Below, piece by piece: positions 1 through 6,388 of a stretch of 7,634 bases of DNA. This DNA comes from Candidatus Cloacimonadota bacterium (GTDB taxonomy: Bacteria > Cloacimonadota > Cloacimonadia > Cloacimonadales > Cloacimonadaceae): positions 1-7,634 of the forward strand of contig JAGOGT010000049.1 in NCBI GenBank assembly GCA_017996595.1, given 5' to 3'. The notes under the pieces are model-generated. The model was not told the DNA's origin and did not search any database. It saw only the letters and a program-made list of their open reading frames with translations. How positions within the stretch are numbered: position 1 is the stretch's first letter; each line of letters opens with the position of its first letter. The position numbers and the translations under genes are program-made.

Positions 1-1
1 A

Positions 2-469
2 ATAAAACTGGCCCTGCGTTTTAACGACATGGTACGCAGAGGGGAAATTGGTCCGGTGATGCTGGGAAGGGACCATCACGACGTTTCCGGAACGGATTCA
101 CCTTTCAGAGAAACGGCTAATATCAAAGATGGTTCGAACGTGATGGCCGATATGGCTACGCAATGCTTTGCCGGAAACGTGGCCAGAGGCATGACCCTGG
201 TAGTGCTTTCCAATGGCGGTGGAGTAGGCATCGGACGCAGCATCAATGGTGGAAATGGCATCGTTTTGGATGGCAGTGCCCGCATGGATGAAGTGGTGAA
301 AAAAGCACTTTCCTGGGACGTGATGGGTGGAGTAGCCCGACGTGCCTGGGCCAGAAACGAAGGAGCAATAGCTACCAGTACCCAGTGGAACCATAATCAT
401 GCGCAGGAAGGACTTATCACCATCCCCCACGCTGTGGATGAAGACTTGATAGATAAACTCATTAAATAG
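2..469 (+). CDS. hutU: Urocanate hydratase (urocanase), C-terminal part, truncated at window start
   Basis: Urocanase converts urocanate to 4-imidazolone-5-propionate, the second step of histidine degradation, in the cytoplasm with tightly bound NAD+. The open frame runs in from the left edge without a start, so only about 155 C-terminal residues are visible; the ATG at 29 is internal (ALRFNDMVRRGEI is continuous across it). Diagnostic motifs are GRDHHDVSGTDSPFRET (nt 65-115), the glycine loop NGGGVGIG (nt 212-235), and SWDVMGGVARRAW further on. HHDVSGTDSPFRET, and SWDV followed by VARR, match the long form of the family (about 660-680 aa, as in mammalian UROC1 and many Bacteroidetes). The 550-aa Bacillus/Pseudomonas form instead has HLDSGSVASPYRET. 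The gene ends in TAG, 16 bases before the next gene, on the same strand. No hut neighbour is visible in this window. The family call is very secure; full length cannot be judged. Confidence 0.95.
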   Translation: MKLALRFNDMVRRGEIGPVMLGRDHHDVSGTDSPFRETANIKDGSNVMADMATQCFAGNVARGMTLVVLSNGGGVGIGRSINGGNGIVLDGSARMDEVVKKALSWDVMGGVARRAWARNEGAIATSTQWNHNHAQEGLITIPHAVDEDLIDKLIK

Positions 470-485
470 AATTCAGGGAGAGATT

Positions 486-1853
486 ATGCCGGCAATCTAC
501 GCTAAGATGATGAAGCAGGAAGGACTGAAAGATGAAGTTATCAGGACTTTTTCGGCCTATTACCAAAAGCTGCAAGATGGAGAAAAGGGCTACATTTCCA
601 AAGCGCAGATATCCCCTCCCGGCAAAGATAATCTGCTGCAATATGAAGATTTGAAATCCCTGGCCGATCCCAAAATGCTGAAGAGCATCGCCGTAATCAA
701 ACTGAATGGCGGCTTGGGAACCAGTATGGGCCTGTCCAAGGCCAAATCGCTGCTGCCCGTGAAAGGCAACATGAATTTCCTGGATATCATCAGCAGGCAA
801 ATCCTTACCCTGCGTGCGCAAAGCGGTTACGACGTATTGCTGCTCTTCATGAATAGCTTCAGCACCGAAACCGATACTCTGGAATATCTAAGCAAATACC
901 CTGATCTGGGAAGGCAGGAACTCCCCCTGTCCTTTATGCAGAATAGATTTCCCCGCATCCGTCAGGACAATCTGCAGCCCTTTGAAGCAATTGACAAAGC
1001 CAGGATGTGGAATCCTCCGGGACACGGAGATATCTACACAGCGCTGTCATCTGGCGGGCTACTGGAAAAAATGATCAGCAGCGGTTATCGCTATGCCTTC
1101 ATTTCCAATGCGGATAATCTGGGAGCAACGGTGGATACGGGCATACCTGCATATATGGAGCAGCATAAGATTCCCTTCGTGATGGAAGTGTGCCGCAGAA
1201 CAGAATCCGATAAGAAAGGTGGGCACCTCAGCGAAGATCAACATGGGCAATTGTTACTACGTGAAATAGCGCAATGCCCGGAGGAAGAGCTTTCTGAATT
1301 TCAGGATATCAGCTATTATAACTACTTTAATACCAATAATATCTGGATCGATCTCAAGGCTTTGGAATGGCAGCTGATCTCCTCCGAAGGCTTGATGCTG
1401 CTGCCGTTGATCGTAAATCCCAAGGTGGTGGACAAGGTTCCGGTGTATCAATTGGAAACGGCGATGGGAGCGGCCATTGGGATGTTCCATAATTCCAAAG
1501 CGCTGGTGGTTCCCCGCTCCAGATTTGCCCCGGTGAAGAAAACCAGTGATTTGCTTGCCGTATGGTCTGATGCCTATGAGCTGAACGATCAATATCAGAT
1601 TATCCTGAAACGTAATCTGGAGAAAGCTCCGGAGATTACGCTGGATGATGATTACTATGGAAGTGTGGATGCGCTGCAAAGCAGATTCCCCACCGGAAGC
1701 ATTTCTCTTAGCGGATGCAAGCAGCTAAAGGTGAAGGGTGATATCACCTTCGGAGATGATGTGATCTGCGAGGGAAGAGTGGAACTGAATGCCCATAGTC
1801 CGGTCAGGATCAGCAACCGCCTTTTGACCGGCAATATGAACCTGGAGGCCTGA
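486..1853 (+). CDS. UTP--glucose-1-phosphate uridylyltransferase, UDPGP (eukaryote-like) family
   Basis: The protein (455 aa) is predicted to make UDP-glucose and pyrophosphate from glucose-1-phosphate and UTP, supplying glycan, glycolipid and envelope sugar synthesis in the cytoplasm. Visible motifs are the nucleotide-binding loop LNGGLGTSMG (residues 73-82) with following lysines 85 and 87, PPGHGD (177-182), SNADNLGATVD (207-217), NTNN (282-285), QLETAMGA (322-329) and PRSRFAPVKKTSDLL (343-357). Residues from about 400 to the end look like the C-terminal left-handed beta-helix of UGPases. QLETAxGA and PRSRFxPVKxTSDL point to the glucose-1-phosphate enzyme rather than the related UDP-GlcNAc pyrophosphorylases. 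This family is unrelated in detail to bacterial GalU, and is the type found in eukaryotes and scattered bacteria. The start is ATG 486, preceded by AGGGAGAG at 475-482. It lies 16 bases after the urocanase and 36 before the MCE gene, so it may share their transcript. Substrate choice is inferred from motifs only. Confidence 0.93.
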   Translation: MPAIYAKMMKQEGLKDEVIRTFSAYYQKLQDGEKGYISKAQISPPGKDNLLQYEDLKSLADPKMLKSIAVIKLNGGLGTSMGLSKAKSLLPVKGNMNFLDIISRQILTLRAQSGYDVLLLFMNSFSTETDTLEYLSKYPDLGRQELPLSFMQNRFPRIRQDNLQPFEAIDKARMWNPPGHGDIYTALSSGGLLEKMISSGYRYAFISNADNLGATVDTGIPAYMEQHKIPFVMEVCRRTESDKKGGHLSEDQHGQLLLREIAQCPEEELSEFQDISYYNYFNTNNIWIDLKALEWQLISSEGLMLLPLIVNPKVVDKVPVYQLETAMGAAIGMFHNSKALVVPRSRFAPVKKTSDLLAVWSDAYELNDQYQIILKRNLEKAPEITLDDDYYGSVDALQSRFPTGSISLSGCKQLKVKGDITFGDDVICEGRVELNAHSPVRISNRLLTGNMNLEA

Positions 1854-1889
1854 ACAATGCTAACACGGCCGATTATAAAGAGGTAACGC

Positions 1890-3122
1890 ATGGTATCAAA
1901 AGCACTCAAGATCCGGCTGGGGATATTCATCGCCATCGGTTCGCTATTAATCATCGTTTTTGCGGCTGTGGTGGCTGGAAGCCGTTTGGTGGAAAAACGC
2001 GATATCTATTACATCCAGTTTGAGAATTTCTCCGTTACCGGCTTACAAGTAGGCGGAATCGTGAACTACCAGGGCATCAGAGTAGGACGCGTGGACGATA
2101 TCCGCATCTCCCCCAAAGATGTAACCAAAATCATCGTGAAGATAAGCGTGGATAGAGGTACTCCCATAAAAGAAGACACCGAAGCCGTGCTGATGCTCAC
2201 CGGCATAACCGGCATCAAAGCGGTGGAAATTCGCGGCGGTACCAATGCCACGAGGCTGGTAAAACCTGGTTCCTATATTAAAGCAGGCACTACGATGCTT
2301 GATGATATCAGCGTAAAAGCCCTCTCCATCATCGAAAAAGTGGACATGATCGCCGCCAATATCAGCGAACTTACAGATAAAGAGAACCGGGAAAACCTGG
2401 CCAAAATACTTTCGGAAACAAGCCTTTTAATCGCCAATACCAGAGAGAATCTTACTACTACCATGATCAGCATCAGCAGGGTGTCCGACAACGTTGCCGA
2501 CCTTACCGAAGGCCTGAATGACAATATCGATGACATCACCAAAAGCCTTACTGCGGAAATGTCCAATATCACCAGCACCGGCACCAGAAGTGTGGATGAA
2601 CTAACCAAAACCACCAACGAAAGCATTGTACGCCTCACCGATACGCTTAATCAGCAATTGCTCACTTTAACCAACAACCTCGATACCCATTTAAATGAAA
2701 TCAGCGAACAGAGCAAGCTGCTGATCAGCGATACCCGCTTTCAAATTAATAATGTAGGCAGCCATACCGACCAGATGGTGCTGGAATCTACCAAACAGAT
2801 AACCACGCTGAGCACCAACCTGAATAAATCTATCGATCAGGTTAATACGCTGCTTTACTCACCGGAGTTTTCGGCTTTAATCGCCAATCTGAATGCCCTC
2901 TCCGGGCAGCTTAATCAAGCCAATGTAAGCGGTATGGTCAGCGAACTGAGCACCACTCTGCAAAAAGCCAGTAACTTGATGTCCACTTTGAATAGGGTTG
3001 TGGTTCGTGGACAGGGCAACCTTCTGGATACATTAGATTCTTTGGCAGAAGCGAGCGAGAACCTGAATGAATTTTCCCGTCAGATCTCAGATACCCCCTC
3101 CATTCTGCTCCGGGGCAATTAG
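1890..3122 (+). CDS. mlaD: MCE-domain protein, MlaD-like, with long helical periplasmic tail
   Basis: This is the substrate-binding component of an MCE/Mla-type ABC lipid transporter; family members form hexameric rings or tubes in the periplasm that carry phospholipids between the membranes. Over 410 aa I see a short basic N-terminus, one membrane anchor (about residues 10-30), and a single MCE domain (about 38-132) with FSVTGLQVGGIVNYQGIRVG and LTGITGIKAVEIRGG. A mostly helical region of about 270 residues follows, rich in Asn, Thr, Ser and Leu, with an 11-residue periodicity at 201-321. The conserved-looking tail ends DTPSILLRGN. E. coli MlaD is about 183 aa, so the tail is more than twice the rest; the layout resembles the longer MlaD/PqiB-type proteins that reach the outer membrane. 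The start is ATG 1890 with AAAGAGGT at 1877-1884. The neighbours downstream supply lipoprotein, permease and ATPase. Family assignment is very secure; the transported lipid and its direction are unknown. Confidence 0.93.
   Translation: MVSKALKIRLGIFIAIGSLLIIVFAAVVAGSRLVEKRDIYYIQFENFSVTGLQVGGIVNYQGIRVGRVDDIRISPKDVTKIIVKISVDRGTPIKEDTEAVLMLTGITGIKAVEIRGGTNATRLVKPGSYIKAGTTMLDDISVKALSIIEKVDMIAANISELTDKENRENLAKILSETSLLIANTRENLTTTMISISRVSDNVADLTEGLNDNIDDITKSLTAEMSNITSTGTRSVDELTKTTNESIVRLTDTLNQQLLTLTNNLDTHLNEISEQSKLLISDTRFQINNVGSHTDQMVLESTKQITTLSTNLNKSIDQVNTLLYSPEFSALIANLNALSGQLNQANVSGMVSELSTTLQKASNLMSTLNRVVVRGQGNLLDTLDSLAEASENLNEFSRQISDTPSILLRGN
2490..2852 (+). repeat. Hendecad (11-residue) periodic helical region within the MCE protein
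   Basis: Residues 201-321 of the MCE protein divide into eleven successive 11-residue units. The first seven (residues 201-277, nt 2490-2720) are the clearest: NVADLTEGLND, NIDDITKSLTA, EMSNITSTGTR, SVDELTKTTNE, SIVRLTDTLNQ, QLLTLTNNLDT, HLNEISEQSKL. Position 2 is V/I/M/L in all seven, position 5 is L or I in all seven, position 6 is Thr or Ser in all seven, and position 9 is often Leu. Later units drift. An 11-residue repeat is three helical turns and is typical of straight or slightly right-handed helical bundles, unlike the 7-residue repeat of ordinary coiled coils. The repeat is visible in protein only; the DNA units are diverged. I infer a periplasm-crossing helical barrel built from several copies of the protein. 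Confidence 0.75.
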
Positions 3123-3125
3123 GAG
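3121..3125 (+). promoter_or_regulatory. Shine-Dalgarno AGGAG overlapping the mlaD stop codon
   Basis: AGGAG begins within the TAG stop (3120-3122) of the MCE gene. Two consecutive ATGs follow, at 3128 and 3131. Spacing is 2 bases to the first and 5 to the second, so the second ATG is the better-placed start. The overlap implies translational coupling of the lipoprotein to MlaD. Confidence 0.7.
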
Positions 3126-3130
3126 TAATG

Positions 3131-5305
3131 ATGCATCTCTTACGTAAACATAGCTATTATCTCTTCGCCGCGTTAATTATGCTGCTGCTCAGCGCTTGTT
3201 TTGGCAAGGTGGATAAACTGGTTACCAATTACTATGTGCTGGATTATCAAAAATCAGGTGAAGACCAGGCTTTGGTACGCTCCAAGAATACCGGAGCTGT
3301 GCTGGAAGTATTGGATACCTATCTTCCCCGCACCTATGACCGCAATCAGATAGTAGTAAAAGAAAATTTCTACCGGGTGCGCTATCTGCAATCCGACGTA
3401 TGGGCTGCCAAGCTGAGGGATGCCATTCCCAATCTGGTATCCGAAAGGATGCGGGCCTATAACATCTTTGGCCATATCTCCCGAGGGGAACAAGCAGACA
3501 AGATTCCCGATTATTATCTGCAAACAAACGTAATGAACATCGAAAAGCTTGCGGGAATTGAGCCCAAAGCCTATCTGCGCATGGAATTTGTGCTGCTTGA
3601 TTCCACCGCCCAGAATATCGTGCTAAGCTACCAAAACGAACGCTACACCGATCTCGTTGATCCTTCCATGGTATCTTTGGTGCAGGCCTTCAACGATATG
3701 ATTATGGCCGAAACCAATGTTTTTGCCGCCAAGTGTAATATGTTCTTCAGCGGTATCCCCATTCCGGTTGCTCCGCCTTCGGTTACCAGCAGCCACATCG
3801 AAAGGTATTACTATGAACAAATTGCCAATAGCGCCGCTCAGATAACTTATGGAGAACTGCTGGTTCAAACTAAAACTGCTACAGACCAGCCTATTACCTA
3901 TTCCATTGAAGCTTTGGACAGCCTGAATACCGTAATCACCTACGATGAATGGCAAATGAACCGTGAAGTGGCTTTACGCCCCGGCAGATATCGCATTACT
4001 CTGGGCGATATGGACGAACTGGTAATCCCCGTGGAGATCAAAGCCAGGCAGCGATGCGTGGTTAATCCCGTTTGGAGCGAACTGAAAGTAGTAATCATCG
4101 ATGCTTCGCAAACCCGGGTTCGCAGCGGCTATGATATTTGGATTCGCGATACCGGGGAAGGCATTGGCTACAAGCAATATAGCGGCACGGTATTCAGCGT
4201 GGGAGATGATGAAGTAGGCACCTCTGATAAGCTGTGGATCCTGGCTCCAAATGCTTATCTCGTAAAGCTGGGAGGTGGTTCCTGGAACGATTTGCATAAT
4301 TTTGCCACGGTTACTTTGGCAAAGGGGGATAGAAAAACCCTTACCATCGTGGTGGATCCCAATAGCGACACCAACTATTTTGTGGGCGCCGGCGTTTTTG
4401 CCGATGATGATCTGGGATATGCTTCGCAGCGCTTGCATAAGGGCGCGGTGCACGGCAATATCAGCCTGGCCTCGAATAACAATGTGGACAAGGAAAAGCC
4501 TACCAATAGCCTTAATCTGGCTGCGCAGTTTGACAATAGCATCGATACGCATGATATGATCAGGCCCTTCCATTTCACCCTGCGCAGTCTTTACGACCTG
4601 GGGATGAATCTCACCACGGGCAGCGATTTTCATTTCAACCCGGATGATTATTCTTTGAAAGGGGTTTTACTGCTCTATCCCTGGAAAAAGCAACCCCTGC
4701 TGAAGAACTTCGCTTTTTACGGGCGTAGCGATCTCAGTACCCACTTTTTTGAGGAAACCACAAACTTCCCCGAGGAGAAAGACCTCATTCTGCTGGATGA
4801 GGATGGCCACGAACTCGATCGGCTATTTGGGGTTAGCAGTCTGAAAACCAAAAATCCCCTGTTCCCCTTAAAACTGAAAGAGGGCACTGGGATCACCTAT
4901 CGCATCTATTTCGGCTCCAATAGCTGGCTTAGTTGGCGTGGGGGTTACGGCTTGCAGCAGGATTATAATAGGGAAAGCTTCCGCTATAGAAATACCGATA
5001 ATCTCACCGGTTTTGAGTATTATCAGGAAGATGCCGACCGAAGCACCAAAGGCATCGAAAGCACCGTGATTTTATCTGCGGCCAATCTCCTCAAATTCCT
5101 GAGCATCAATTCCACTCTGGATGTGCTTTTCCCTTTGAATGCCCCGGACAAGGATTACCACCTGGAAAATGAGAACCGCATCAACCTGCGTATCTTTCGT
5201 AATATCTCTTTGGACATCAAGCTGAATATCACCTATGATAAGCAGATAAAGCCCTGGGTGGTGTATGACACCAGTTCTTTTTTGCGCTTATCTCTCTATT
5301 ATTGA
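3131..5305 (+). CDS. Large lipoprotein: PqiC/ABC-auxiliary-like domain plus beta-sandwich modules and C-terminal outer-membrane beta-barrel
   Basis: The protein is 724 aa from ATG 3131, or 725 from the adjacent ATG 3128 (numbering here is from 3128). A lipoprotein signal peptide ends at lipobox LSAC with Cys24 followed by Phe, consistent with outer-membrane sorting. Residues about 35-208 resemble the ABC-transporter auxiliary lipoprotein family (PqiC/LptE-like neighbours of MCE genes): NYYVLDY, then YDRNQIVVKEN, then SDVWAAKLRDAIPNLV. Residues about 226-314 and 317-411 look like two related beta-sandwich modules. Residues 413-725 contain many alternating hydrophobic/polar strands and many aromatics, and end in RLSLYY; a final aromatic residue is the usual signal for outer-membrane barrel assembly. 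Placed between MlaD and the permease, it is probably the outer-membrane acceptor or donor of the lipid conduit. The signal peptide is clear, the auxiliary domain likely, and the barrel inferred from pattern. I do not recognise a named family for the whole protein. Confidence 0.82.
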   Translation: MHLLRKHSYYLFAALIMLLLSACFGKVDKLVTNYYVLDYQKSGEDQALVRSKNTGAVLEVLDTYLPRTYDRNQIVVKENFYRVRYLQSDVWAAKLRDAIPNLVSERMRAYNIFGHISRGEQADKIPDYYLQTNVMNIEKLAGIEPKAYLRMEFVLLDSTAQNIVLSYQNERYTDLVDPSMVSLVQAFNDMIMAETNVFAAKCNMFFSGIPIPVAPPSVTSSHIERYYYEQIANSAAQITYGELLVQTKTATDQPITYSIEALDSLNTVITYDEWQMNREVALRPGRYRITLGDMDELVIPVEIKARQRCVVNPVWSELKVVIIDASQTRVRSGYDIWIRDTGEGIGYKQYSGTVFSVGDDEVGTSDKLWILAPNAYLVKLGGGSWNDLHNFATVTLAKGDRKTLTIVVDPNSDTNYFVGAGVFADDDLGYASQRLHKGAVHGNISLASNNNVDKEKPTNSLNLAAQFDNSIDTHDMIRPFHFTLRSLYDLGMNLTTGSDFHFNPDDYSLKGVLLLYPWKKQPLLKNFAFYGRSDLSTHFFEETTNFPEEKDLILLDEDGHELDRLFGVSSLKTKNPLFPLKLKEGTGITYRIYFGSNSWLSWRGGYGLQQDYNRESFRYRNTDNLTGFEYYQEDADRSTKGIESTVILSAANLLKFLSINSTLDVLFPLNAPDKDYHLENENRINLRIFRNISLDIKLNITYDKQIKPWVVYDTSSFLRLSLYY

Positions 5306-5308
5306 GGT
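5304..5308 (+). promoter_or_regulatory. Shine-Dalgarno GAGGT overlapping the upstream stop; decides the permease start
   Basis: The junction reads TGAGGTTTGATG. The TGA stop at 5303-5305 is part of the GAGGT motif, and ATG lies at 5312. The only other possible start in frame is TTG 5309, which directly abuts the motif and is too close to be used, so ATG 5312 is chosen. The TGA is itself in the permease reading frame. Confidence 0.6.
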
Positions 5309-5311
5309 TTG

Positions 5312-6388
5312 ATGGCCTGCAAGCTTGTAAATGGCACCCTGTATCTGGAAGGACACTTGAATTCCCAAACCGTTCCAGAGCTGGAGGAGCACGCTGCCAG
5401 GCTGATCAGGCACGAACATCCCTCCATCCTCGATCTGGAACAAGTGCAGGGAATTGATAGCGCCGGGGTAGCCTTTCTGGATGAATTACAGCATACCCTG
5501 GGGCAGGATAGCATCTTGCTGATAAAAGGAGCAAATCCTGAGGTGCAGGGAATTATCGATACCTTCACCACGCTGAAGCTAAGCCGCAAGCTTCCCGAAC
5601 GTGGCATCGGATTTTTCGAGGGCATTGGCGATACCCTTATCGTGGGCTACGGCCAAATGAAGGAATTGCTCATTCTCAGCTCCGAAGTCTTCTATTGGGC
5701 TTTGATCGGGGCTTTCAACCGCAGAGGCGAAAGGAAGGGCTCCTTCGTGCAGCAAGCCTATGGACTTGGTTCTCAAGCGCTGCCGATCGTTGCCTTGTTA
5801 TCCTTCATCATCGGGTTCATCCTGTCCCTGCAATCCGCCATCCAGCTAAAAATCTTTGGCGCCAATGTCTTCATCGCGGAATTGATCTCGGTTACCATGG
5901 TAAACGAAATGGGGCCCATGCTCACCGCGATTATCGTGGCCGGCCGCAGCGGCAGTGCCATCGCTTCCGAAATCGCCACCATGCAGGTAACCGAGGAGAT
6001 CGACGCGCTAAAGATGATGGCCCTCTCCCCCATTCGCTATGTTGTGGTTCCCAAGTTTCACGCCCTGATGATCGTAATGCCCTTGTTGGTAGCCTTTAGC
6101 ATCATCATCGGCATCCTGGGAGGACTGCTTATTGCTATCAGTTATCTGGACGTAAGTGCCACCACTTTCTTTCAGCGTGCCGTGGATATAATCGCCTTAA
6201 AAGACCTGGTGATCAGCTTTGGCAAGAGCGTGGTATTTGCCTGGGCGATTGTGATCATCGGTTCGCACTACGGATTTCAGGTAAAAGGCGGAGCGGAAGG
6301 GGTTGGCAAAGCCACCACCACCTCCGTGGTTGCTTCCATTTTTGCGGTGATCCTCCTGGACGCCATCTTCAGTTTGCTATATATATGA
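5312..6388 (+). CDS. mlaE: STAS-MlaE fusion: lipid ABC transporter permease with N-terminal MlaB-like domain
   Basis: This is the inner-membrane permease of the MCE transporter, in which MlaE-family proteins pass lipid between the membrane and the MCE ring. At 358 aa it is about 100 residues longer than E. coli MlaE. The extra N-terminus (about residues 1-100) is a STAS domain with the motif GIDSAGVAFLDEL (D49, S50, G52), so MlaB and MlaE are one polypeptide here, an arrangement common outside enterobacteria. The MlaE domain (about 125-358) shows hydrophobic segments near 157-178, 250-277, 303-318 and 337-357. It carries the family core VNEMGPMLTAIIVAGRSGSA, then TEEIDALKMMALSP, and the C-terminal VKGGAEGVGKATT. 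The start is ATG 5312 (TTG 5309 is the only alternative), six bases after the lipoprotein stop, and the stop overlaps mlaF by four bases. Very secure as a family call. Confidence 0.95.
   Translation: MACKLVNGTLYLEGHLNSQTVPELEEHAARLIRHEHPSILDLEQVQGIDSAGVAFLDELQHTLGQDSILLIKGANPEVQGIIDTFTTLKLSRKLPERGIGFFEGIGDTLIVGYGQMKELLILSSEVFYWALIGAFNRRGERKGSFVQQAYGLGSQALPIVALLSFIIGFILSLQSAIQLKIFGANVFIAELISVTMVNEMGPMLTAIIVAGRSGSAIASEIATMQVTEEIDALKMMALSPIRYVVVPKFHALMIVMPLLVAFSIIIGILGGLLIAISYLDVSATTFFQRAVDIIALKDLVISFGKSVVFAWAIVIIGSHYGFQVKGGAEGVGKATTTSVVASIFAVILLDAIFSLLYI

Noticed and set aside
98..430. Minus-strand open frame (110 aa) opposite the urocanase
   Set aside because: It is antisense to unmistakable urocanase motifs and has no family signature.
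1874..1879. TATAAA resembling a -10 box before the MCE gene
   Set aside because: It lies about ten bases from the start codon and overlaps the ribosome-binding site, and I see no matching -35 element at the right distance.
1857..1886. Tiny open frame ATG...TAA (MLTRPIIKR) in the gap before the MCE gene
   Set aside because: Nine codons with no Shine-Dalgarno sequence of its own; its end overlaps the ribosome-binding site of the MCE gene. A leader peptide is conceivable but unsupported.
3974..4633. Long minus-strand open frame (219 aa) inside the lipoprotein gene
   Set aside because: It lies wholly antisense to a gene with a clear lipobox and coherent domains, has no recognisable motif, and reflects codon bias of the sense strand.
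5695..6099. Plus-strand open frame of 134 aa in another frame within the permease gene
   Set aside because: Its translation is Arg/His-rich and low in coherent structure, while the overlapping frame encodes conserved MlaE motifs.
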